This document shows, in pieces, positions 14,625 through 21,898 of a stretch of 21,898 nucleotides of DNA. The stretch is from [Eubacterium] saphenum. Lineage in GTDB: Bacteria > Bacillota > Clostridia > Oscillospirales > Ruminococcaceae. The stretch lies in the NCBI GenBank assembly GCA_004554555.1, contig SFLN01000019.1:1-21898 (forward strand), in the 5' to 3' direction. The number at the start of each line of letters is the position of its first letter. Positions within the stretch are counted from its first letter, which is position 1. The notes beneath the pieces are model-generated. The model saw only the letters and a program-made list of their open reading frames with translations, was not told where the DNA came from and ran no database searches. Made by a program: the position numbers and the translations under genes.

Positions 14625-15083
14625 ATGAAGAAATTTCAGTTTACCTTGCAGAAGCTGATGGACTTCCGCGAACAGGAGCTTGACCGCCAGAAAAACTCGC
14701 TTGCGGCGCTCCAGGGCGACCTGAAGCGGATTAACGACAGGCGCGAGGAGCTTACGGCAAAGGTTGTCAAGTACTCAAACGACCTTGTGACATCAAGCGC
14801 GGCGGGACTTCCGGCAGCAGAAATCAGCATGAGAAAGCGCTATATCGTCACGCTTCAGCAGGAAATCCACGAGTGCGAACAGCGCGCAATCCTCAAACAA
14901 CAGGAGATTGACAAGCAGCTTTCGGTTGTCGTGGACGCGACAAAGGACGTGCGCACGCTCGAAAAGCTCGAGGAAAAGCAGCTCGAGGAGTACAAGGCTG
15001 CCGAGGGCAAGGAAAACGAGCTTTTCATCGAGGAGTTTGTGAGCGGCGGCGCGGTCAGAAGCGTTATCGCAGCGCAGAAGTAG
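14625..15083 (+). CDS. fliJ: Flagellar export chaperone FliJ
   Basis: FliJ is the small coiled-coil stalk of the export ATPase ring, similar to the gamma subunit of F1, and helps recycle export chaperones. The 152-aa product (family about 147) is almost entirely charged helix: it begins MKKFQFTLQKLMDFREQELD, has a central break near AAGLPAAEIS (62-71), and continues with a second helix rich in Glu/Lys/Gln. AAGGGAG precedes the ATG. It lies directly after the fliI fragment, as expected for fliI-fliJ order. The sequence is typical, but such coiled coils are identified largely by context. Confidence 0.88.
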   Translation: MKKFQFTLQKLMDFREQELDRQKNSLAALQGDLKRINDRREELTAKVVKYSNDLVTSSAAGLPAAEISMRKRYIVTLQQEIHECEQRAILKQQEIDKQLSVVVDATKDVRTLEKLEEKQLEEYKAAEGKENELFIEEFVSGGAVRSVIAAQK

Positions 15084-15471
15084 CGGCGCGTGTGTTGAAT
15101 TAAAGCGGCACGGCGGTTCGCGAAAACGTTGGACAGCGGTTGGCGGCAAGTGAGAATAACGGCGGCTGTTTCGATTTTAGGTTCACCGAAAATCATCGGC
15201 AGCGGCGGGATTACCGAGTGGTCGATTGCTGAGAATTGTGTTGGAGCGCGGTTTCGCGGGTGCGAACAGGCGCGGTTGGCGATGAGCGAGAGCCGCGATG
15301 GTTCAACGAGAACTCGCGGCAGGCGTTGCCGAGTTGAAAGGCAGCAGTCGAGCGGCTTGTTAAGCGGCACGGCGAGAGTTAGCGGTGAATACAGCCGCGA
15401 GTGTTGCCGACAAAATGGTTATCAACGGCATTTTGCCTTGATATATAATTAAATAAGTAGGAGGTGAGAAA
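15084..15471 (+). other. 388-base gene-free spacer between fliJ and fliK
   Basis: GC-rich DNA with short internal repeats: TAAAGCGGCACGGCGGTT (near 15103) and TTAAGCGGCACGGCGAGA (near 15360), and AGCGCGGTTTCGCGGGTGCG (15245-15264), which resembles the repeat core in the fliH-fliI gap. A CAAAATG...CATTTTG inverted repeat (about 15412-15436) precedes GATATATAATTAAATA and the fliK ribosome site. An open frame at 15129-15452 is Arg-rich, starts with GTG and has no ribosome site, so it is not called a gene. A TATAAT occurs here, but no -35 at correct spacing is evident. Confidence 0.6.
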
Positions 15472-17016
15472 ATGGCAGTTAGCTTGAATGCACCGAGTAC
15501 GGCGAATTTGCGAAGCGATTACGCGATTTCCGACGCGGCGATGGCACAGAGAAATTTCGACGCGGCGGCGCAGGCTGACCAACAGCAAAGCTCAAAGTTC
15601 GAGGAAATGCTCGCGCAGCTCGACAGCAAATCGCAGAAATTCCGCGACGTGCAGGAGGCGGTTGACAGCGGGAAATACGACGTTCCCACGCTCGAGGACC
15701 TCGAAAAAGCAGGCGTTATCTACATCGACAAGGATACCGGTCGGGTGATGCCCGAAAATCCGCGCGATTTGGCGACAAAGCTGTTCAAGGGCGAGCTTGA
15801 TGTGGAAAATCTCCCGATGGAATTGCTCACGCCCGAGTTCTTGCAGGCGCTTTCCGCTTTCAGCGAGAACGCTTCCGAGCAGCCCGCAGAGGATTTCTTC
15901 CCGAAAACCGATGAAACCGTCAAAAACGATTTCACAAAGCAGCTTCAAAACAGCGGAGTTCTTGCCGAGCTTGCTCAGATTGTCAAGGCAATGACGGGCG
16001 AGGAAACGGCTGAAAACGTGGAGCTTCTTGAGGAAATTCCCGAGCAGACCGCGGTTTCCGAGGTTGCGGCGGTTCAGACGGAGCAAATTCCCGAGTTCCC
16101 GCAGAAAACCGAGCTGAAAACGCAGCAAAGCGAGGTCGGCAGGTTTGACGTGTTTGTGGAAAATGACGAAACGGCGGAAATTCCCGTCACGATGTCGGCG
16201 AACACCGAAAATCCGCAGAACAACGCGAGTTTCGAGCAAGGCTTCACGCAGAGCGAAATTCCCCAGGAGCTTCAAAATCTTGGCGAGGATAAGCTGAACG
16301 CGCTTCAGAAAGCGGTTTCCGAGGGCGAAATCTCAAAGGTTGAAACCAAAACGGTTGAGGTGGAGCAGACGGAGAAGCCTGTTATGGAGAGCGCGAAAGT
16401 TCCCGAAAAAGCTGAACAGAATGCGGAAATTCCCGAGTTCAGACAGCGCACGGAAAGCGTAACGACCACGGTGAGCGAGGAGCTTCAAATGCTCAAAAAC
16501 GCGAAAGCAAAGCCGGTTTCCGAGCAGACAAACGTTCCCGTGAACGCGCAAAACCCGCTTAACTCGGACAGTCCGATTGTGTTCAGACGCGAGGACGGCG
16601 AGGTTTCCGTAAGACCGAGCGAAATCATCAGCCAAGCGATGAAAGCGGTTCAAACCGCGGTTTCCGAGAACAAGGAGCAGACCGAGTATTCACTCGTGCT
16701 CAATCCCGAGGAGTTGGGCAGGATTACCGTCAAAATGACCAAAACGGCTGACGGCGCGGTTTCCGTAACGATTGCGGCGGAGAACGCAAGAACGCAGCGT
16801 GTTCTCGAGCAGCACAGCGAGCTTATGCAGTCCAATTTGAAGGACAGCGGAGTTAATCTCGAAAGCTGGCAGACGGTTCGCGAATCGCAGCAGGAAGCCT
16901 ACGCGCAGGACTACAACGGCAGCAGCAAAAATCCCTATTTCACGCAGAAAAGCCAAAATGATGACGCAGACGACGGCGACGAAAAGTCGTTCGCGGACAT
17001 TATCGCGGCAATGTAA
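15472..17016 (+). CDS. fliK: Flagellar hook-length control protein FliK
   Basis: FliK measures hook length and switches export from hook to filament proteins. The 514-aa product has a long, low-complexity, Glu/Gln/Pro-rich middle with recurring short units such as QIPEFPQKTE and EIPEFRQRTE. It has a conserved C-terminal domain (about 385-470) with EYSLVLNPEELGRITVKM and LKDSGVNLESW, typical of the flagellar hook-length control C-terminal domain. AGGAGG precedes the ATG. Its position immediately before flgD is classic. The variable middle would be hard to match by sequence alone. Confidence 0.92.
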   Translation: MAVSLNAPSTANLRSDYAISDAAMAQRNFDAAAQADQQQSSKFEEMLAQLDSKSQKFRDVQEAVDSGKYDVPTLEDLEKAGVIYIDKDTGRVMPENPRDLATKLFKGELDVENLPMELLTPEFLQALSAFSENASEQPAEDFFPKTDETVKNDFTKQLQNSGVLAELAQIVKAMTGEETAENVELLEEIPEQTAVSEVAAVQTEQIPEFPQKTELKTQQSEVGRFDVFVENDETAEIPVTMSANTENPQNNASFEQGFTQSEIPQELQNLGEDKLNALQKAVSEGEISKVETKTVEVEQTEKPVMESAKVPEKAEQNAEIPEFRQRTESVTTTVSEELQMLKNAKAKPVSEQTNVPVNAQNPLNSDSPIVFRREDGEVSVRPSEIISQAMKAVQTAVSENKEQTEYSLVLNPEELGRITVKMTKTADGAVSVTIAAENARTQRVLEQHSELMQSNLKDSGVNLESWQTVRESQQEAYAQDYNGSSKNPYFTQKSQNDDADDGDEKSFADIIAAM

Positions 17017-17040
17017 ATTTTTAAAGAAGGAGGAAAAGGT

Positions 17041-17889
17041 ATGCCAACTGATATTTCGAGCATTCTGTCATCATCGCAGCAGGCGCAGTCCAACTACGAA
17101 AAGTACAAGGACAAATACGTTGACTCGACAAACGAGCTGGTAAATTCCGAAACGTTTATGCAGCTTCTGGTTGCCGAAATGACCAACCAAGACCCGCTCG
17201 AGCCTACCTCGAACACCGAGTTCATCTCGCAGCTCGCGACCTTCAGTCAGATGCAGTACGCGCGCGACTCAAGCACCTACGCTATGGCAAACTACGCGGC
17301 AAGTCTTGTCGGCAAAACAGCTACCGCAAGCAAAATGGACGGCAAAAATCTCGTCACAAAAACGGGCGTTGTCGAAAGCGTAACCAAGAACACCTCGAAC
17401 AACAGCTACACCGTGAAAATTGACGGAGAGAGCTTTGATTTGTCCAAAATCACCGCGGTTTCCGATACGCCGAAGGACAGCTCTTCCGACAGCTCGGACG
17501 GCCTTTTGAACTCGTCAAACGCGCTCGGCGACAGCATTGCAAGAGCTTCATCGATGGTCGGTATGTACGCTTCGGTCAAGAAAACCGAGAACGGTGTTTC
17601 CACCGAGGACGAGGGCTTTATCGCGTCCATTCGGATTAAGGACGGCGTTATTTCAGCGGTCATCAACGACAAGGTTTACGCGCTCGCCGATATCACCGAG
17701 GTCACTTATGCAACCGTTATCGATGACGGAACTCAGGACGGTGAACAGGGCGTTATCGACAACAGCGAGGAAGAAACCGTGCTTCAGATGGGAGCAATTA
17801 TTCCCGACAAAAACGTAGAGGACATCGCCGATATCGTGGACGAGGAGGAAGAAGAGCAAATCCAAGCGGTTCAGGGTATCGAGGGCTGA
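17041..17889 (+). CDS. flgD: Flagellar hook scaffolding protein FlgD
   Basis: FlgD caps the growing hook and is lost afterwards. The 282-aa product has the conserved N-terminal region FMQLLVAEMTNQDPLEP (39-55) followed by TEFISQLATFSQMQ and ANYAASLVGKTA. A long central part of beta-type sequence follows (SYTVKIDGESFDL..., FIASIRIKDGVISAVINDKVYALADITEV). The C-terminal ~45 residues are strongly acidic (DNSEEETV... IVDEEEEEQIQ), an extension not usual in FlgD. AGGAGG precedes the ATG. The gene lies 24 bases after fliK and 21 before the next gene. Confidence 0.94.
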   Translation: MPTDISSILSSSQQAQSNYEKYKDKYVDSTNELVNSETFMQLLVAEMTNQDPLEPTSNTEFISQLATFSQMQYARDSSTYAMANYAASLVGKTATASKMDGKNLVTKTGVVESVTKNTSNNSYTVKIDGESFDLSKITAVSDTPKDSSSDSSDGLLNSSNALGDSIARASSMVGMYASVKKTENGVSTEDEGFIASIRIKDGVISAVINDKVYALADITEVTYATVIDDGTQDGEQGVIDNSEEETVLQMGAIIPDKNVEDIADIVDEEEEEQIQAVQGIEG

Positions 17890-17910
17890 TTTGGCAAGGA
17901 GGCTTGTTTT

Positions 17911-18312
17911 ATGCTGATAAGCGAATATCTGGCGCTGCGCAATAAAATAAGCGTAACCACGGGAAACGGCGTTACACCCGAAAATTCCCCGAGAGTGCAG
18001 GAAGCCGAGGGCGAGAGCTTTGCGGCGGCTCTGAAAAGCAAAATCGAGGAAAAACACGGCATCGAGTTCTCCAAGCACGCTATACAGCGGTTGTCGGAGA
18101 GAAGCATCGATGTGACTCAGGGCGACACGCTTGAACGGCTCAACAAAGCGGTTGAAATCGCCGCAGATAAGGGCAGCAGCGACGCGCTCGTTCTTGTGGA
18201 CAGCAACGCTTTTGTGGTAAGCGTCAAGAACAACAAGGTTGTCACAGCAATAGCTCAAGAGGAGCTTAAAGGCAACATTTTCACAAAAATTGATTCTACC
18301 GTGATTGTATGA
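17911..18312 (+). CDS. Conserved flagellar operon protein (TIGR02530-type)
   Basis: This 133-aa protein sits between flgD and flgE, the usual place of a small conserved protein in Bacillota flagellar operons. Its C-terminal part HGIEFSKHAIQRLSERSI, followed by VEIAADKGSSDALVLVDSNAFVVSVKNNKVVTA and ending in IFTKIDSTVIV, fits the TIGR02530 'flagellar operon protein' family, whose exact function is not established. The first ~45 residues are variable and probably disordered. AAGGAGG precedes the ATG. Expression with flgD and flgE suggests a hook-assembly role, which is inference. Confidence 0.85.
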   Translation: MLISEYLALRNKISVTTGNGVTPENSPRVQEAEGESFAAALKSKIEEKHGIEFSKHAIQRLSERSIDVTQGDTLERLNKAVEIAADKGSSDALVLVDSNAFVVSVKNNKVVTAIAQEELKGNIFTKIDSTVIV

Positions 18313-18355
18313 ACGTTTTTGCGTTCATCTTCTGAATGGACCTTCGGGAATTCAG
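18310..18355 (+). other. Two small stem-loops before flgE
   Basis: TGAACG/CGTTCA (18310-18327, including the stop codon of the preceding gene) and CTGAAT/ATTCAG (18332-18355) can form adjacent hairpins in the 99-base gap before flgE. No T-run follows either, so they are more likely RNA processing or stability structures than terminators. Confidence 0.4.
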
Positions 18356-18411
18356 GCGGGGCTTGCGACTGAAGTCACGCACACGGTAAATAAACAAATT
18401 TGGAGGTCAAT

Positions 18412-20547
18412 ATGGTTAAATCGTTATATTCCGGCGTTTCCGGTCTGAAAACGCACCAGTCCAAAATGGACGTTATCGGTAACAATATTGCAAACGTAAA
18501 CACCACGGGCTTTAAAACTGGCGTGGTAACGTTCAAGGACGTTTACTATCAGAACAAAATCAACCCCTCCGCGGGTACTTCAACCCTCGGCGGCGTAAAC
18601 CCCGCGCAGGTAGGTTACGGCGTTCGTCTTAACTCAACCGTTGCCAATATGACGCAGTCGGGCTTCACCTACACCGACAGCAAGTGGGATATGGCACTTG
18701 ACGGCGAGGGCTTCTTCCAGGTTATGGACGGCTCGGGCAATATCTTCTACACCAGAGCGGGCGCTTTTTCCGTTGACGCGGACGGCTATCTCGTAAACGC
18801 TTCGGGCTATCACGTTCTCGGCGTAACGGGCGACTCCAACGGCGTTGAGCCTTCCTCCGAGGTTATCAGAATTATTATCCCCGACACCGACGCTCACGCT
18901 TCCTCCGCAACCAAAAAGGTTAACGGCGTAAACGTAACGCTCTCGATGAGCGCGCCTTCCGACAACACGGATATGTCGGTTACCTTCACACCCGCGGAAT
19001 ACCCCTACGCAACCTATGCGAACGGTATCCTCAACATCTTCTTCAACCAGGACGAACAGTACGCTTCCGAGGACGCTTTTGAGCAGGCTATCCAGAAAGC
19101 GCTCGACGCGGGCGGCGTTACGCTTCCCGACGGCTGCTCGCTTCAGTTTGAGTTCGAGAGCATTCCCGACAACCCCGAGGCGGTTATCGCAAAGAACAGC
19201 ATCACCGGCTTGAATTTCAAGACCACAAACGACAGCTGTATGTTCCACGAAACCTACACCGAAACCGACGCTACGGGTGCAACCATCACCAAGCACGCTT
19301 ACATAGGCTTTGCGACAAGCAAGGTTCTCGGCGACAAGGTTGCCGTTAAGATTAATTACGACCCGAGTGCAACCGCAGTCAGCGCGGCTTTCGCAGCAGC
19401 TTCCGGTACAACTCCCGGCACTTGGACAATCACGGTGAACGCGGACTCCACTGCCGAGGAAATCAACAACGCAATCAAGGAGCAGACCTCCGCGAATATC
19501 ACTTACCCCGAGCTTACCTGCACGAACTACGTTCTCCCGTCCGAAAAAACCACAAGAGGAACCGTTCTCACAAGTATGGGCGCGGCGGCTCTCCTGACAG
19601 ACGGTACAAACGGCTCTACGGGCGGCTTTGACGTTGCGGCAACCGTTGCGGGCGAGTTTGCGAACAATTATAAGGTAACCTTCGCTTATGTTGCGGGCTA
19701 CGGCAAGACAAACGCCGTTTGGAACGAAAACGAGCTTACCATCACTGTCTGCAACGACACGACTGTTGCTGATATCAACGACAAAATCAAGACCGCAGCG
19801 CGCGGTAACGAGAAGAAAATTCTCACAATGGCGAATGTTTCGGGACTTTTGAACAACTCAACCGAGATTTCCGTGAAAGCCGGTCCGAAATATGATATTA
19901 TCATAACCGACCCCTCGGGCGCGCAGAAAATCATTACAGACGCGACTGCTCCAGACGGAACGGGCGGTACGACAACCTACCGCAAGCCCGACGGTACGAC
20001 AGGCGCGGCGGCTGATTTTACCGATGAAACCGTAACTTCCACCTGGAACCCGCAGATGAGAGAAGCGTTCTTCGGCGGCAACCCCTCGATTTCACCGATG
20101 GACGGCGCGGACAGCTTCTTCACAGGCGTTGCAAAGAGCCTTTCTACCTTCGCTCTCGAAGACGGTCGTCTTGGCGGACCGCAGCCGCTGGATTCGTGCG
20201 ATGTTGTAATCCAGACGGACGGTACGATTGTCGGCATTCACCCCGTTCACGGCTACCTCACGCTCGGTCGTATCGACGTTGCGCTGTTTGAGAACCCGAA
20301 CGGTCTTTCGCAGGCGGGCGGCACGAATTTCGCGGAAACGGTTGCTTCCGGTTCACCCAAGCTCGCGACTGCCGGCGGCGACAGCGGCGCGGGAAGTATC
20401 CTCTCGAACACCCTCGAAATGTCAAACGTTGACCTCTCGCAGGAGTTCACCGATATGATTACCACGCAGAGAGGCTTCCAGGCAAACTCCCGTGTTATCA
20501 CGGTTTCCGATACGATGCTTGAAGAGCTGCTCTCGCTCAAGAGATAA
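18412..20547 (+). CDS. flgE: Flagellar hook protein FlgE
   Basis: FlgE polymerises into the hook joining basal body and filament. The 711-aa product starts at ATG 18412, 5 bases after GGAGG. It has the N-terminal rod/hook motif SLYSGVSGLKTHQSKMD and NNIANVNTTGFK (4-35), the DGEGFFQVMDGSGNIFYTRAGAFS segment (97-120), and the C-terminal LEMSNVDLSQEFTDMI and TQRGFQANSRVIT. At 711 aa it is much longer than the common ~400-aa FlgE. The extra part (about 160-545) contains at least two, perhaps three, similar beta-rich units (about 180-232, 308-358 and 418-464), each ending in a pattern like LTITV..DTT..DIN..IK, resembling flagellin/hook IN repeats. A related name (FlgF/G) is unlikely given length and position. 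Confidence 0.95.
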   Translation: MVKSLYSGVSGLKTHQSKMDVIGNNIANVNTTGFKTGVVTFKDVYYQNKINPSAGTSTLGGVNPAQVGYGVRLNSTVANMTQSGFTYTDSKWDMALDGEGFFQVMDGSGNIFYTRAGAFSVDADGYLVNASGYHVLGVTGDSNGVEPSSEVIRIIIPDTDAHASSATKKVNGVNVTLSMSAPSDNTDMSVTFTPAEYPYATYANGILNIFFNQDEQYASEDAFEQAIQKALDAGGVTLPDGCSLQFEFESIPDNPEAVIAKNSITGLNFKTTNDSCMFHETYTETDATGATITKHAYIGFATSKVLGDKVAVKINYDPSATAVSAAFAAASGTTPGTWTITVNADSTAEEINNAIKEQTSANITYPELTCTNYVLPSEKTTRGTVLTSMGAAALLTDGTNGSTGGFDVAATVAGEFANNYKVTFAYVAGYGKTNAVWNENELTITVCNDTTVADINDKIKTAARGNEKKILTMANVSGLLNNSTEISVKAGPKYDIIITDPSGAQKIITDATAPDGTGGTTTYRKPDGTTGAAADFTDETVTSTWNPQMREAFFGGNPSISPMDGADSFFTGVAKSLSTFALEDGRLGGPQPLDSCDVVIQTDGTIVGIHPVHGYLTLGRIDVALFENPNGLSQAGGTNFAETVASGSPKLATAGGDSGAGSILSNTLEMSNVDLSQEFTDMITTQRGFQANSRVITVSDTMLEELLSLKR

Positions 20548-20566
20548 TTTGTTGAATTACGCTCGG

Positions 20567-20588
20567 CGCGGGGCGTAAAAACCCCGCG
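20567..20588 (+). other. GC-rich stem-loop after flgE
   Basis: CGCGGGG (20567-20573) pairs perfectly with CCCCGCG (20582-20588) around an 8-base loop. What follows (TGTGAGCTGATTTTAGG) has only a short T-run at a distance, so it may weaken but probably not stop transcription. It could give high flgE mRNA relative to flbD and motA by blocking 3' decay. Confidence 0.6.
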
Positions 20589-20614
20589 TGTGAGCTGATT
20601 TTAGGCGGTAAATT

Positions 20615-20836
20615 ATGATTATTCTGACAAAGCTTGACGGGAAAGAGTTCCTGTTGAACGAGGAGCTTATCGAGGTGGTGAACGAAACGCCCGATACCGT
20701 CATTGTTCTCGAAAACGGGCATAGCTATATCGTTCGTGAAAGCATAAACGAACTTGTGGAAAAAATTCGCGAAAGCAATAGGTTGGCGCGCCGTGAACGC
20801 TTTAAAGCGCGAAAAACGGACGCACCTTTGACATAA
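20615..20836 (+). CDS. flbD: FlbD family flagellar protein
   Basis: This 73-aa protein begins MIILTKLDGKEFLLNEELIE and continues VNETPDTVIVLENGHSYIV, the pattern of the small FlbD proteins found between flgE and motA in Bacillota. It is unrelated to the Caulobacter regulator of the same name. The function is not established; it is always found with flagellar genes. After about residue 50 the tail is basic helix (RESNRLARRERFKARK). AGGCGG lies upstream of the ATG. Confidence 0.92.
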   Translation: MIILTKLDGKEFLLNEELIEVVNETPDTVIVLENGHSYIVRESINELVEKIRESNRLARRERFKARKTDAPLT

Positions 20837-20884
20837 TTCAATGTTAATGCAAGGATTGCAAAAAAACTGAAATGAGGGATTATT

Positions 20885-21685
20885 TTGAATTTATCGCTTA
20901 TCATAGGCTGGGTTTTGGCATTCGGACTCGTCATTTTCGGTATCGTCTTCGACTCCGGAACGGGTTCTGTTAACTTCGGCGCGGTTATGAACTTTGTTGA
21001 GGTTCAGTCGCTTGCCATCACCGTCGGCGGTACAATCGGCTGCCTTGTCGCGTCTTACCCGATGTCTTATCTTAAGGGCGTCGGAAAGCGTCTGGGACTT
21101 GCCATCAAGCCGAAAAAGTACGACCCGAACAAGTACATTGCCGATATCGTCGAGTATGCGCAGGTTGCCCGTACACGCGGTCTGCTTGCTCTCGAGGAGA
21201 GCGCGAACCAGTGCGCCGACCCATTTATGAAGTCCAGCCTTATGTTGATTGTTGACGCAAACGACCCCGAAAAGGTACGCGGAATGCTCGACGACACGAT
21301 TATGTTTATGTGCGAACGCCACGAAAACGGACGCGCGTTCTTTGAAAAGGGCGTTGCGGTTTTCCCCGCGTTTGGTATGTTGGGTACGCTTATCGGTCTT
21401 ATCAACATGTTGAAGGGCGTTGACCTGACCAACCCGCAGGCGCTGACCGTCGGTATGGCGACCGCGCTTATCACAACCTTCTACGGCTCGCTCTTCGCGA
21501 ACGTCTTGTTTGCGCCCGTCGGTATGGCGCTCAAAAACTCGCACGACGATGAACTTTTGTGTATGCAGATTATCGAGGAGGGCGTTCTCGCAATCGCAGG
21601 CGGCTCAAACCCGCGCTACATACAGGAGAAGCTCGAGTTTATGCTCCCGAAGAGCGCCAAAAAGCCCGAAACTGCGGCAAAATAG
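20885..21685 (+). CDS. motA: Flagellar motor stator protein MotA
   Basis: MotA with MotB forms the proton (or, as PomA/PomB, sodium) channel that drives rotation. The 266-aa product has four membrane segments (about 3-21, 40-58, 155-176 and 188-212). Its cytoplasmic loop carries ARTRGLLALEE (R98 and E104/E105), matching the charged residues that contact FliG, and the two channel prolines P161 (VFPAFGMLGTLIG) and P211. The start is TTG 20885, 7 bases after GAGGG. motB normally follows directly but does not here: a terminator-like repeat and a new promoter follow, so MotB must lie further on or elsewhere. Confidence 0.95.
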   Translation: MNLSLIIGWVLAFGLVIFGIVFDSGTGSVNFGAVMNFVEVQSLAITVGGTIGCLVASYPMSYLKGVGKRLGLAIKPKKYDPNKYIADIVEYAQVARTRGLLALEESANQCADPFMKSSLMLIVDANDPEKVRGMLDDTIMFMCERHENGRAFFEKGVAVFPAFGMLGTLIGLINMLKGVDLTNPQALTVGMATALITTFYGSLFANVLFAPVGMALKNSHDDELLCMQIIEEGVLAIAGGSNPRYIQEKLEFMLPKSAKKPETAAK

Positions 21686-21699
21686 TTGGCGATTGTACA

Positions 21700-21726
21700 C
21701 AAAAATTAGCCCCGGCGGCATTTTTG
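21700..21726 (+). terminator. Terminator-like inverted repeat after motA
   Basis: CAAAAAT-TA-GCC (21700-21711) pairs with GGC-ATTTTTG (21717-21726), with a 2-base bulge and a CCGGC loop. The A-run and T-run on the two sides make it terminator-like in both directions, but the GC core is only 3 bp, so strength is uncertain. Its position, 14 bases after the motA stop, suggests the operon ends here. Confidence 0.5.
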
Positions 21727-21778
21727 AGTGCAATTCTACAAAATTTCATAAAAAATTTACAAAATACGAAAAAAGTAT

Positions 21779-21807
21779 TTGCAATTTTCGCAAATGTGTG
21801 TTATAAT
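21779..21807 (+). promoter_or_regulatory. SigA-type promoter of the next transcription unit
   Basis: TTGCAA (21779-21784) and consensus TATAAT (21802-21807) are separated by exactly 17 bp. Transcription should start near 21814. The gene served lies beyond the window end. Confidence 0.82.
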
Positions 21808-21833
21808 AGGGAGAGATGTTAAAGGGCAGAGTA

Positions 21834-21895
21834 TGCCTTTTGGCAGTTATTTCCGTTTAATGGGAATATTTTCTAAAATTAGGAATAAAAAGGCA
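21834..21895 (+). promoter_or_regulatory. Foldable 5' leader, cut by window end
   Basis: TGCCTTTT (21834-21841) can pair with AAAAGGCA (21888-21895). Enclosed are TATTTCC/GGGAATA around GTTTAAT and a weaker TTCTAAAATTAGGAA hairpin, giving a three-stem layout about 20 bases after the expected transcription start. A competing GGCA...TGCC hairpin overlaps the 5' arm. I do not recognise a known riboswitch class, and the rest of the leader is not visible. Confidence 0.4.
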
Positions 21896-21898
21896 ATA

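Noticed and set aside
15129..15452. 107-codon open frame in the fliJ-fliK gap
   Set aside because: It starts with a GTG without ribosome site, is Arg/Ser/Gly-rich without family-like sequence, and runs through repeat-like spacer DNA. An open frame of this size is expected by chance in GC-rich DNA.

Overview
The window looks like chromosomal DNA of a motile, anaerobic-type Clostridia member (Bacillota; Ruminococcaceae/Oscillospiraceae-like). The reasons are a tryptophan operon controlled by a T-box, strong AGGAGG-type ribosome binding sites, SigA-like promoters with 17-bp spacers, and a flagellar operon in clostridial order that includes FlbD and the small 'flagellar operon protein' before flgE. 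The genus cannot be named from this sequence.

Layout. Minus strand, 1-6588: a partial Phd/YefM-type antitoxin gene with its own promoter (1-165), then the trp operon, read right to left: promoter (6588-6560), tRNA-Trp T-box leader with terminator (6553-6211), trpE, trpG, trpC, trpF, trpB, trpA. No trpD is present. Plus strand, 6786-21726: SigA-type promoter, flgB-flgC-fliE-fliF-fliG-fliH-(46-aa small ORF)-fliI-[fliI 3' fragment]-fliJ-fliK-flgD-flagellar operon protein-flgE-flbD-motA, with a terminator-like inverted repeat after motA. A new promoter and a foldable leader begin at 21779 and run off the end. The two operons are divergent, with an AT-rich spacer of about 200 bp between their promoters.

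How the genes work together. TrpE/TrpG make anthranilate from chorismate. TrpF, TrpC, TrpB and TrpA carry out the later steps, but the TrpD step between them must be encoded elsewhere. The plus-strand genes build the rod base (FlgB, FlgC, FliE), MS ring (FliF), switch (FliG), export ATPase complex (FliH, FliI, FliJ), hook and its length control (FliK, FlgD, FlgE) and the stator subunit MotA.

The most unusual signal is in the spacers. Both operons have long gaps, and several hold extra, partly decayed copies of the 3' end of the gene just upstream: fliI (218 bp, 9 differences, all synonymous), the trpB/trpA junction (about 107 bp, about 90% identical), trpF, trpG and probably fliG. A ~100-bp tandem repeat fills the fliH-fliI gap. 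A short GC-rich motif, often starting at a TAA, recurs in the gaps in the same direction as transcription. This suggests that gene ends in this lineage are repeatedly duplicated by tandem duplication or by one-sided homologous, one-sided illegitimate recombination with related DNA, and that the old end decays into spacer.
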